A stretch of DNA of 64,000 nucleotides. Origin: Limanda limanda (lineage: Eukaryota > Chordata > Actinopteri > Pleuronectiformes > Pleuronectidae). The stretch covers positions 21,236,118 to 21,300,117 of the forward strand of contig NC_083639.1 of assembly GCF_963576545.1 (NCBI RefSeq), read 5' to 3'. This document shows positions 36,001 to 45,729 of this stretch, in pieces; position 1 is the stretch's first letter, and each line of letters starts with the position of its first letter. Both the position numbers and the translations under genes were made by a program. Under the pieces are notes generated by a model. The model ran no database searches and was not told the DNA's origin. It worked only from the letters and a program-made list of their open reading frames with translations.

Positions 36001-39000
36001 TATTGGCCAAACCAGACCAATCTATATTAAAAGGTTACTTAATCGACCAAACAATATAATTAACTGTCTCCCTTTAACATTGATTCCGTCACAAAAGGGT
36101 TTTCCAACTCAGTTTGTAGTGTCACAGCAAACCCTGTTTTTTGATATGGTGTTTTATCACAGTGAATTCTACACACCAGAGTTCTGTTCAAGCCGACTTC
36201 TACATACAAACTAAAAGCCCATCAGCATAGTTGACCTATTACCTGCAATGATCTCCAATGCCCGAGCAACACCGGCTTCTATTGCGCCACATACCGGCTG
36301 CGTGTAGCGGTTTTAGTCCTATGCACTCAAATAAATACCAGTACTATACAGTATGAGGCTAAATATTTCACAATATAAAACTTTTATAAACTAAATGAAT
36401 GGATTCAGTCAATTGAAAAGCTGGAGTGCTTTTATTTTGAAACTGATAGGCTACAGGAAGTGTTGCAAACATTTATGTTCATGAAATATTTTAACCTCTT
36501 TCAATATGCATTGAAACTGTGCTAAAAGATTATTTTCTTCGTCTATTCTGCTGTGAACTGCACAAAGAATGCACAAAAAAACGGTGCGAGAACTTGAATC
36601 TCTAGAAGAGCAGTGTGACTTCCGGGGCGGTGCCAGCTCTAATCTGTTAACATAGGTATGCAAATGAAATGCAAGCTGTTCCTCAGCCAGTGTGGCACGG
36701 GCAAAACCAAACCCAGACCTGATCCATATACCAGCGAACTTTCAACAAAGGCAACATGATTAGTCACTTCAAAATGTAGGTGTTATTTAAGCAGGATCTG
36801 CATAGTTATCTACTGTTTGGTGTTGTTGTATTCAGATGTGCAAAAAGTTAGCTCCCAATTGTTTATGTATTGAAAACTGACAAAGATAAAGTTTAAACTA
36901 AGTATCTGTTCACAAAGTAAATGCTCTCCCGATGATTCTCAGCTCAGCCTTACTTCACTAAGGAATGAGAGGTTTCGCATAAGAAAAACCAGCAAGCCTG
37001 GTTTGGCTGAACAACATTACGAAATGTGCGTTCATCAATCTCTACTCAATTAAAACCGCTGAATAAGAAACCAATGTGACAAGAGCTTTTAGGGACTGTA
37101 GATCAAAAGTCAGATCAGTGTGTAGGCTACCGCACGTTCTATTTCATGTAAGGTGAGGGGTGTTCAGCTGCAACATGCAACTTCACCACTAGATGTCTCT
37201 ACACCCTGTACCTTTAACTCTAAATATCTCATTTGAAATTTCTCAAAATAAAAAATATAGTTTGGTCAAACATAAAACGTTGCCCTTAGTGTTATGGAAA
37301 CACAAACTCAGAGCTGCAAACATTAACGCAGGACTCGTTCTCATTCATGGTTTTCCAACCGTTGCGCGTGTTGCCATGCAATTCCCCGCCAGAACACTAG
37401 GCGCAGTAATGTTTTTTGTCGAAGTCGGCTCTTCTTCCTGTGTTGCACGAAGAAGAGCGATTTATTTACATCGCCACAGCGGCTCCTCAGAGCCTTTTTC
37501 TGGCGAAAAAATCTGCCGGTTAGTGACGGGTTATACTAGTGGTCATAGTTTCGGATCTCTTCTGCCAAGTGCTCTTCTATTTGGTCCATATTCGTTCTTC
37601 TAAATCTTCCGTGGATTCCGGGCATGAACCGGAAATGCGACTCCGGAAAAAATGTAGTTAGCAGACCAATCACAGCCCTTGCGGGCGGGTGACGCTTGCG
37701 GGGCTTTGCCGTCTAGTTATAAAAATTGGCCGACGCACGTAAGGACGTAAGAAGGGCCACGAGGGGCCCGGAAGGGCTCCAGGTCTCCGGGCCCATGAAA
37801 ACGCAGAAGCATGCGCCGGCCTTTAGTCTCTTTCAGGCTCGGACAGGTTCAGACAAAAGAGATCTGCAAATTGAGAATCGGCCAGGGAGTTTACCCAGTT
37901 TGCCAATCACACATGTACAACACAACGGAAGGGTTATCTGCACAGACACAACAGCATCAAATCCTCCACATTATTGTCAACACACAGACTCCAGAGTCAG
38001 CTCTTATCACCACAAACTCTCTTGACACCTCAGTCGGTGTCTTCCACATATAACGCTGCTCATCACCGGGAGATATTTTTCTTTTTGTGTCTGTTGCATG
38101 TGAGAAGGGTCATCAGACCCCCCCCCACACACTTGCTTGCTTTCAGTGAAACTACCTGGATACCCTGCTCTGTTCACAAATCAAATTATCTTGAATTGCT
38201 CCAGACTTTATACCCCGAAGCCGGGCGGAGAAAGTTGCATATTGGACATTTGCGTTAACGCATGTACCTCCTCCGGAGAAAATACGGAGGATCTGCGGAA
38301 TTCAGTGCATGTCTCATTGCAGCGATCCAGATTCGTGGATACTAAGGTTAATGAGGACTTAAATGTTAATAAAGTAATGAACAGGCTAGGATTTCATGTT
38401 ATTACTGTTCCACATCATGGACCTATCGCAGCTTCATATTTTTATTCAGAATCGCTACACTTCTTTATAACACTGGTGACCATTATTGTAATTCTGTTAT
38501 TTATCACAACCCATTCCACAAGTTTACATAAATAGTACACCCCAATGCATATGCAAGTCAAAATAATGCATTTTAATTAAAGAACCAAGAACTGGCTCTG
38601 TAACTTGGATGAGCCTTCCAGACACAAAAAAATCGCGAGATTTCGATGATCACGTTTACGTTGGATCTGACTGCATAAATCCACTTCTAATCAAGTTAAA
38701 GGCCATTTTGATTTGGATTAAAATGGCCTGAAGACGTTTTAATCACTGAGGGGGGCACTTGGTTATCCGCCTTCCTCCGACATCAGCGGTGGTTCACTGC
38801 TGAAAACCTGGATCCGCGACCCCCTCGTTTTCCCTCCTTTCTTCTTCTCGTCGGTCCAGAATCTACAGACACGTTAAAAATGCGTCGTAATGGAGGCTGG
38901 GGCACGACGAGCCTAGTCTGCGCGGTAACAAGCTCAAACCCCGAGGCCGACCACCACCTCCTCCGGGGGTTTTCTCCCCTTTGGGTGGGTGGGGGGGATA

Positions 39001-39484
39001 CTAGCGCTGCACAGCTCCCCCTGGATGAATGGGGTCGCCATATTCTCATTCTCCCTGCGAGGGAGAAAGACACATGCGGGCCTGGTCGAAGCGAAGCCGC
39101 TAAACGTAGCTGCTTAAATCAAACCGACTCGTTTGTCGCTCGGCCTACACAGCAGAGGCAACAGTACACGACCCGGACCCGTTTTAAAGCATTAGCGACA
39201 CGACGCGGCGTGTTCCTCCACTAGACATGGCGACCAGTCCCCGCCGCTGGGATCCATGTTAGAGAGGGAGGCTGCACACACACACACACACACGGCAAAA
39301 AACACACACACACAGGCTCGCGGTGCCATTATTTTTTCATGAAATAAACAAATTCCCAGCTCATAAAACACAGCACGGTCGAGGCGTGCACGTAAACTGC
39401 GACGCCTGCAGCAGCACGGAGTCGATATTAAGGTGCGGGCAGCAGAGGACACATTTAGCACACCTACCTCACGGGTCTTGACAT
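27081..39484 (-). CDS. nucks1: NUCKS1 (nuclear casein kinase and CDK substrate), complete 8-exon gene
   Basis: Coding exons: 39484-39468, 33249-33200, 30958-30868, 30185-30139, 30016-29861, 28331-28182, 27965-27813, 27337-27081. They sum to 921 nt, a 306-residue protein with all junctions GT-AG and in phase. It starts [16 protein letters not shown] and ends EEEAPSGED, both hallmarks of NUCKS1. Between lie acidic Ser/Glu/Asp runs (kinase-substrate-like), the conserved [15 protein letters not shown] block in exon 6, an AT-hook-like RRGRP near residues 202-206, and [21 protein letters not shown] across exons 7 and 8. NUCKS1 is a nuclear, chromatin-binding phosphoprotein linked to DNA repair and transcription. 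The human protein is, from memory, 243 residues; most of the excess here is exon 5 (52 residues). Intron 1 is about 6.2 kb. Confidence 0.95.
28390..28640. repeat. Dispersed repeat family, copy in nucks1 intron 5
   Basis: Collinear with parts of 2740-3090: TTCCGTTGCAGAGATCAC, GCACATAGACACCGG, then GGAGAAACTGCAGAGGATCT. The family is not named. It is intronic on the nucks1 strand. Confidence 0.5.
32470..32955. repeat. Dispersed transposon-like repeat (TTCACCC family), partial
   Basis: Shares GTTGCAGC..AATCCAA.ACAATTGAAG and CCTCCATACTGCTCCTGTGG blocks with 41070-41190, in the same orientation. It ends ACTATCCCTTTAA at 32953, as expected for the right terminus. The left terminus is missing. It lies in nucks1 intron 2. 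Confidence 0.65.
33250..39467 (-). other. nucks1: nucks1 intron 1
   Basis: A 6.2-kb intron between the 17-nt coding part of exon 1 and exon 2. It holds a (GT)n tract at 35372-35395, CpG-rich blocks at 37600-37810 and 38780-39240, and a member of the dispersed family of 28390 near 38260-38330. It also holds a near-palindrome at 38702-38730 (GGCCATTTTGATTT and its approximate complement). The plus-strand frames at 37190-38535 show no recognisable protein and are not called. Confidence 0.7.
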
Positions 39485-39699
39485 TTTGCAGGAATACTGT
39501 AGAGGTTAAGGATGTAAGAAAGGGGGGAGAAGAAAAAAGCACAGGGGGGGGGAAGAAATATAGATTCCCGCTCTGCAAAACACCGAGGGGAGCGAGACCG
39601 ACGCACGACTCCACCGTCCGAGCTAGCGCCTGGAAATAAAAAGGACGACAGCGACTTGTCCTCCAAACGCAAATATTCTTAAATTTGTACCTTCAGCTA

Positions 39700-39880
39700 C
39701 ACAAAATGGTGAATAAAACAAACTGAAACTGCAGCCTGTGTGCAACCAAACGCGCGGCTTTGAGGGGTGGGACCTCAACGACAAGCACCGCCCCCGCGGG
39801 GCCCTGAGAGGAGCACCGCGGCGCCTCTTTGCTCCCATTGGTCGATTTGAACCACGACTTGAATTCTGATTGGACATTTC
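39700..39880 (-). promoter_or_regulatory. nucks1: Presumed nucks1 core promoter (CpG-rich, CCAAT and GC boxes)
   Basis: On the minus strand, two CCAAT boxes (complement of ATTGG at 39869-39873 and 39837-39841) lie 32 bp apart. A GC box (CCGCCCCCGC) follows at 39788-39797. All are 300-390 nt before the ATG at 39484, in a CpG-rich block, with no TATA box seen. The start of transcription would be roughly 39600-39750. This is inference from motif order. Confidence 0.55.
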
Positions 39881-40957
39881 GGGTGCTTATTAAGGGACCT
39901 TTAGCATACTGTTGCCCGCCTCCGACAGCATGCTCGGTTGAGGCCGCACTGTTAAGAAAACAAAAAGAGGGCCTCAGTTTGGATGCAAACATTCAATTCA
40001 GTGAGGGTCCCACAGAGAAACATTGTAATTAAAGGTTAGATCGTGCACAGGCATTGTGCATGTATGATGACAGAGCATCATGCATTTCAGGGATCTGACT
40101 GGTGTTTCTCACACTGAGACCAGCCCTCTACTGTTCCACCTGGATACTACTGCAGCATGAGATGCAGGCTGGAAGCACTTGTATCTATGTCATTACAGCT
40201 GGGAAGCCTGGAATATTACAGTTACAGGTTATGCACTTCTTTTACGAGATAAATTCAACGCAATTATGACAACTTTCAGGATCTTCAGACTGTAATGAGA
40301 ATCTCAGGAGAATAAATTCCCTCGATAATCAAGATGGAAAAAATAAATAAATTAACATTTCTGCTCTCATGCCTTTTGTTAGTATTAAACATGTACACAG
40401 ACCCAGGATTAGCTTATATTGTCAGGTAGGCCTGGCTGCATGACCCTGCTCCTGCTAATTTAACTGGGTGAACATGATTTCTGTAGTAACAAATATTAAT
40501 ATATGGCACTGCATAGTATAAATAATCTGCATTACTTCATCTACACTATTTTCAATCTCAGATGTGTTGCAGATAAACATTGTTGACCAGTTGCTCCGAC
40601 TTCAGAAAGTTCATTATCCTGTGGGTGCAAGAATTGCTATCGCTACACCTTCATAAAACTAGGATGCCTCAAGAAGACAAGGATCTTATTGCTGGCCACT
40701 GGCTGTCCATTACACGCATAGACCTATATCTGAACAAAGAAACATCCAGTTTTTGAGCCAAAATCACTATTTAAAAATATAGTACATCAAAGACTGCAAG
40801 CCTCACCCACATACAGTTTTGGATATTTTAATACATACAGAAAGAGGTATATGGCTTGAGCCAATGTACCAGCATTCACAGCCGAGGCTAATATATAAAT
40901 GATCATTAGTTGGTGGGCCAATAACAAAGTATCAGATATATGTGCACAAAGGGATTT

Positions 40958-41357
40958 AAAGGGATTGTTCACCCAAAAATGAAGATTCATTCATTATCTA
41001 CTCAGCACTATGCCGATGGAGGGGCGAGTTAAGTGTTTGAGTCCACAAAACACTTTTGGAGTCTCGGTGGTGAATAGTGTTGCAGCCAAATCCAAAACAA
41101 TTGAAGTAACTGGTGATCACGTCTTCAAACAAAAAAAAAAACAGCATAAGTGCCTCCATACTGCTCCTGTGGTGTCATCCAAGCGTCTGGAAGCCCAGAC
41201 ATTCAAATTTGACCCAAAACAATAACATTTACAAATGAATGCACACAAAAAAAACCTCCAAAGCAGTTTTTGGGACTCAAACGACCCTCCCTCTGCATTG
41301 TGCTGAGTTGATAGTGAATGGATTTGAATTTTTCGGGGAATTATCCTTTTAATATGT
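40958..41357. mobile_element. Miniature transposon-like repeat with TTAA-flanked inverted ends
   Basis: The left end AGGGATTGTTCACCC is preceded by TTTAA; the right end is GGGGAATTATCCTT followed by TTAA. The ends are imperfectly inverted. Related sequence occurs at 32470-32955 and 44848-45010 (AAAGGGATAGTTCACCC). A TTAA target would suit a piggyBac-type origin, but this is uncertain. No coding capacity is seen. Confidence 0.6.
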
Positions 41358-41754
41358 TGTTATCCACAAACCACGAGTATATTACATGAACTGTTTACCA
41401 AAAACGTTCCTGTGTTTTGCACCATGTAGCCTCCCTAATAGCAGATTATTGTTTCAGCAGACAATGACCTGCACTAACAGGACTTGGACAGCAGGCGGTA
41501 GGGATGTAAACATTGCAGCAGTCCTATAATTGCCAAAGAGTTCCTGCGGTTAGCTGTTTGCAGTTTATTGTGCTAAAATAGTTGGCAGGGTTTTGCTGGC
41601 CAAAGACCTGTGCCAAAAAGACTTTGATATCATGTGATGTAATAATAATATATTGTATAGCACTTATGTTAACACGGTTACAAAGTGCTTCACACAAAAG
41701 TCCATGGCAAAATTGAAGAATCGTTTGTAATCATAGATATTCTGTCCAGTCCAA

Positions 41755-41880
41755 TTAAAGAGCCACATCATAACATAATAAGGTAGAGAAGTGTGTGTCC
41801 ACAATGAGCAGCACTTTGGCACCTGTGGAGAGAAAAAACTCCCTCATTAACTGGGAGAAACCTCTGGCAGACTCAGCGTG
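41755..41880 (-). repeat. Dispersed repeat, related to 22188-22260
   Basis: The minus strand reads GTTTTTTCTCTCCACAGGTGCC and GCTCATTGTGGACAC, matching the plus strand at 22190-22240. It adjoins the LINE-like sequence. Confidence 0.5.
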
Positions 41881-42047
41881 GCCTCGACCGGTTTGGGTGA
41901 GCAGAGAAAATAGGGAAGAGTGGAGGTAGGTGGCATAGAGGGAGTAGAAAAGATAGAGAGATGGGGGTGGGGGTTGGGAGAGGGGGATAGAGAGATCAGG
42001 AACATCACACTTAAACTCAGTAAGACTGATTGTTGTAATGAAAATAA

Positions 42048-42400
42048 TTACAAGTCGCATGTTAGATATGCTTTCCTGTAAAAATGCATTTCAAGCAGTG
42101 ATTTAAAGATCTGTAATGAGTTGGCGAGCCCAATCTCATCAGGCAGGGAGTTCCAGAGCCTCGGGGCCCTGACAGAAAAAGCCCGGTCACCTTCAGTAGC
42201 CAGCCCTGTCCTAGGGACAGCCAACAGGGACAGGCTGGCTGATCTCAGGTTACGACCAGGATTATAGGGAGTCAAGAGCTGCGAAATGTATGTGGGGGCC
42301 AGCCCATGTGGAGCTTTCGAAGTTATTAAAAGAATCCTAAAATCAATCCTGAATTGAATTGGTAACCAGTGAAGAGTTGGCATGATATGAGCCCTACGGT
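42048..42400 (-). mobile_element. LINE 3' remnant (C-terminus of a non-LTR reverse-transcriptase ORF)
   Basis: A 111-codon open frame contains LHWLPIQFRIDFRILL, HGLAPTYI, GDRAFSVRAPRLWNSLP. I recognise this as the C-terminal tail common to L2-type LINEs of fish. Only the end of the ORF is present; reverse-transcriptase catalytic motifs are absent, so the copy is 5'-truncated. The open frame suggests it is fairly young. A more decayed relative is at 53800-54010. Confidence 0.75.
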
Positions 42401-42641
42401 TTGTCTTCTTCTCTAAAATACAAGCAGCTGTTTGTAGGGCGTTTCAATAATCTAGGTAGGAGACAGTTAGTTTTTCTGAATCCGGAAGCGATAGAACCAA
42501 TTTGATTTTAGAAATGTTTCGCAGGTGAAAGTAGTAGGATAAAATGATTTGATTAACATGTGTTTTAATGTGCAGTACCAGCTGTATTATGTTTATAATA
42601 TCCTGTTTCGGACAAAATAGCCACATTAAAAGTAGTTTATT

Positions 42642-42716
42642 GTGCTACAATAGCAAAGTTTGGAGAGCTTTAAACTTAAGATCTAAAGGTCTTTTGTCCA
42701 ATCCTGGTTTTCGGCT
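42642..42716 (+). pseudogene. tRNA-Phe-like pseudogene (array copy)
   Basis: Aligns over its full length with tRNA-Phe(GAA): TAGC at the A box, TTAAGATCTAAAGG at the anticodon arm, GTCCAATCC at the B box and TTTTCGGC at the 3' acceptor strand. Several stem mismatches and an A-box change argue that it is not functional. Confidence 0.7.
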
Positions 42717-42835
42717 TAAATGTGCCAACAAGAGTTCAATATCAGGCGAAAGAGATTTTAATTATGGAGCTGTCAAATTATATTTTATGGAATGTTTTTC
42801 CTGCATTATATAGCCTCCCTAATACAGGTTTAATT

Positions 42836-42908
42836 GCCGAAATACTTGAGCTGAGAGAGCGTTATACTGAAGATCTAAAGGTCCCTTGTTCAGTCCTGGG
42901 TTTTGGAA
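42836..42908 (+). pseudogene. tRNA-Phe-like pseudogene, best-preserved array copy
   Basis: By hand count about 61 of 73 positions match vertebrate tRNA-Phe(GAA). It retains GCCGAAATA at the 5' end, GAGAGCGTTA, the anticodon arm ACTGAAGATCTAAAGG and a B-box-like GTTCAGTCC. The D arm has several changes, and the 3' acceptor strand reads TTTTGGA, which no longer pairs fully. The anticodon would still be GAA. Confidence 0.75.
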
Positions 42909-43148
42909 ACTAATACGTTTTATTCACTAGACTTTGACGTCAAGAAGAAGGGACGCAAATTTTCAAGCAGTTCTGTTATGTATAATAAAAAGTGGCTGTG
43001 TTCTGCACCATGTAGCCTCCCGAATACTGGTTTTATTCTGCCGAAAGTCAGCAAATAACCTATACTTAAAATTCCAATTATGTTCAAAAATGTTCCCCAA
43101 AATGTCTTGTGTTTCGCACCACGTAGCCCCACTAACCAAATTGTATTA

Positions 43149-43216
43149 CCCCGAAATAGCTTGGGAGATCATTAAACTGAAGATCTAAAGGTCCTTTGTT
43201 CTATCCAGGGTTTATC
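43149..43216 (+). pseudogene. tRNA-Phe-like pseudogene with D-arm deletion
   Basis: Starts CCCGAAATAGC, lacks about four bases of the D arm, keeps ACTGAAGATCTAAAGGTCC, and ends with a damaged T arm and acceptor strand. It lies about 120 bp after a further truncated copy near 43031. Confidence 0.7.
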
Positions 43217-43651
43217 TAATAATCCCCCGGGTTCGCTAATAATTTCTACTCGCAAGACTTTGACATTAGGCGGAAGAGACCCTAATGTTGAAGAAGTCCT
43301 ATTATGTATACCAAAAAGTACTAGTGGTTCGCACCGTGTAGCCTCCCTGACAGTAGTTTATCATGGGGAGATGGTAACGTTACACCACCCGTATTATGAC
43401 AAATGGTCTGTATTTATGTATCGCTTTTCTAGTCTTGATGACAACTCAAAGTGCTTTACAGTACAGTTTTATACCATTCACCCATACACAAAATACCTCA
43501 GCTGGGAGAGTTTCTCCAGCCAATGACCTGTACCAACAACACTTTGAGTTCATAGGTGAGAGATGTTATTCTACTCCAATTATGTTTTGTGAAATGTTCC
43601 CCAAAGTTTACTTTGTTTCATAACGCGAAGCCTCCCGAGCACAAGATTTTT

Positions 43652-43696
43652 GTGCAAAATTTGTCAGTTGGGAGAGTGTTCCCGGGTTTCGGTGGT
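43652..43696 (+). pseudogene. tRNA-Phe-like pseudogene with internal deletion
   Basis: TTGTCAGTTGGGAGAGTGTT runs directly into CCCGGGTTTCGG. The D arm and the 3' end are preserved while the anticodon arm and most of the T arm are gone. Confidence 0.65.
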
Positions 43697-43936
43697 TAAT
43701 AATTTCACATTAGGCAGAAGAAATTTAATGCCGCCTTTAATGTTTACCCAAAAGTTCCTGTTTCTCGCACTGTGGAGGCTCCTAACCCAGGTTTGTTGTG
43801 CCGACAAAACTAGTGGGCAGGGTTTCTGTAGACCATGGAGATTGAATCATTGCACCAGCCATATTATGTTTTGTGAAATGTTTACCAAAATATTTCAGTG
43901 TTTAACACCACAGCCTCCTTAGCAGCAGTTTATTCT

Positions 43937-44008
43937 GCCGAAAAAGCACAGTTTGGAGAGAACTAGACTAAAGATGTAGTTCCCTTGTTCAATCCCAGGT
44001 TTTGACAG
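43937..44008 (+). pseudogene. tRNA-Phe-like pseudogene (array copy)
   Basis: Begins GCCGAAAAAGCACAGTTTGG, carries GACTAAAGATGTAG at the anticodon arm (the GAA anticodon is lost) and an intact B box GTTCAATCC. It ends in a damaged acceptor strand. Confidence 0.68.
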
Positions 44009-44847
44009 ACCTGTACTTACAAGGCTTTTACGTTAGGTGGAAGATATGCTAGTGTTGCAGCAGTCCTATTATGTCTTGTGAAATGTTTACCAAAAAGTTT
44101 CTGTGAATCACCACAATATCCTAGTTGGAAAGGTTTATCAGCCAATGAAATGTACTAACACAATAAAAACGATTGTTTCACGAAAATTAGGTAGTTCCAC
44201 ATTGTGGGGTAATTTCTTTTTCTTTTAAGGCTATTTACCTAGAATGAGGCCTGATAGTTATGTTCACCGTTGGTGGATGTGTTGTGGTCTTTTCCTGCCC
44301 CTCAGAGGCTTGTTCTATGAAGCAGAATTTGCTGTCAGGGTAAATTTAGATTTACTACGCTTTCAGTCTTACGAAGCTCATTCACTTTGTTTTGCGGTAA
44401 ATCACCATGGTAACTTATGCTGAACAGATAACCTTCTCAGGAGCAGGTTAAGTTGGAGATTAGAGATAAAGCAGTATAAAATCTTTGCCCACTGACATAT
44501 CAATTCCTTTGAAACATAACGTCACCGTTCTTAGAGGATCCCTTAGAGCTGGGAGTTGATTGTTAGAGGCTCTGAGGATGACAAGGGTCTTCAGTGACCA
44601 ACAAAATCCTTTTACCTATTCTGATGAGTATTTTAATGAAATATACATTCTCATCAGAGGGAATGTTAAAGCTCTGTCAGCTGCTGGAGCCGAACATAAC
44701 CAACCTGACATATATCTGAGCAATGTGCTCACAGTGTGATTCTGCTGTCAATTCACTTTTCCATGTCTGTGATTGGTCATACACAGTAAACCACGCCTCT
44801 TTCTTGTGCATGTGCTCAGATCTTGACGAAGCAAACGTGGGTTGATT

Positions 44848-45010
44848 TAAAGGGATAGTTCACCCAAAAATAATTCCCTCATTATCGACTAACCCCTATG
44901 CCGATCAAGGGGTGGGTGAAGTTTTTGAGTCCACAAAACACTGCTGGAGTTTCAGGGTAGCAGCCAAATCCAATTGAACTGAAGATATTTATGAACTATT
45001 TTCAGACATA
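44848..45010. repeat. Dispersed transposon-like repeat (TTCACCC family), left part
   Basis: AAAGGGATAGTTCACCC, then CTATGCCGATC.AGGGG and GAGTCCACAAAACACT, collinear with 40964-41100. The right half is lost. It interrupts the tRNA-like array. Confidence 0.65.
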
Positions 45011-45650
45011 AAAAGAACAACTGAGAAAAGTTGAAGGGGGGACTTTGGATTCAAAGGTCCATGGTTCAATCCCAGGTTTAGCTAGCGCATAGACTGTTTT
45101 ATCCATTCATAGCCAAACAGACATCCATGGTTGACAGTTGTTTTATGTCATTTTCATGTTGAGTTGCTTTTCACCTGATTGTCACCACATTACAGTTTTT
45201 TTGCTGAAATCACTCAGCTGGGAAAGTGTTTGGCTTGGATGACTTGAGATCTCTGCTTTAGTTCTAACCTGTTTGTAAAATTGATGGTGGCCCTTAGCTT
45301 CAAAGAAACTGTGTGACACACTGATGCAACAACTTTAAGAACAATAGAAAGAAAGAGTAAAGAAAACTTTCCACAAACACAACATTCACATTACTGTTAG
45401 GTAATAATGTTGGAGGGGAACACAAGTACTTTGTGTCAGTCATGTTGCTATCAGGTAGAAAAAGCATAAAGTAGGTCCAGGACAGGTGCTACATTATTAT
45501 TTAAATAGTATTTCAAATGAAATACAGAACAGACCTCTGCTGTAACTTGACATTTTTTATAAAATGGTTCCAGCGTTTGGCACCATGTAGCTTCCCTAAC
45601 AGCGGTTTGGCATAAGAACTGTCCGTGGAGAGTATTATTTATATTTTTAT

Positions 45651-45672
45651 TATGATGATGATGATGATGATG

Positions 45673-45720
<48 letters not shown>
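45651..45720. repeat. (ATG)n(ATT)n compound microsatellite
   Basis: About 7 ATG units run into about 16 ATT units, seen directly. The reverse strand reads as a poly-Asn/His frame and is not a gene. Confidence 0.95.
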
Positions 45721-45722
<2 letters not shown>

Positions 45723-45729
45723 ATGAGCA

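Larger units (their letters stand above)
41400..45620 (+). repeat. Decayed tandem array of tRNA-Phe-like genes with shared spacers
   Basis: At least ten degenerate units, mostly 110-210 bp apart. Each has a spacer with a GCACCATGTAGCCTCCC-type motif (for example 41419, 43003, 43105, 43330, 43905, 45581), a GTTTATTGTGCC-type lead, then a body matching tRNA-Phe. The anticodon arm ACTGAAGATCT survives in several copies. Other copies have lost the anticodon arm or T arm. Spacers also share a CTTTGACGTTAGGCGGAAGAGACC-like block. Every copy I checked has damage in an acceptor stem or A box, so I regard the array as pseudogenes. LINE and repeat insertions interrupt it at 41640-42600 and 44200-45030. 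Confidence 0.75.

Noticed and set aside
37193..38535. Overlapping plus-strand frames of 80-136 codons near a CpG-rich block
   Set aside because: No recognisable domains or splice-linked exons; part matches a dispersed repeat; all lie in nucks1 intron 1.
41400..45620. CRISPR-like array of spaced repeats
   Set aside because: Repeat bodies are degenerate tRNA-like sequences with irregular spacing in a vertebrate genome; there are no short identical repeats or unique spacers.
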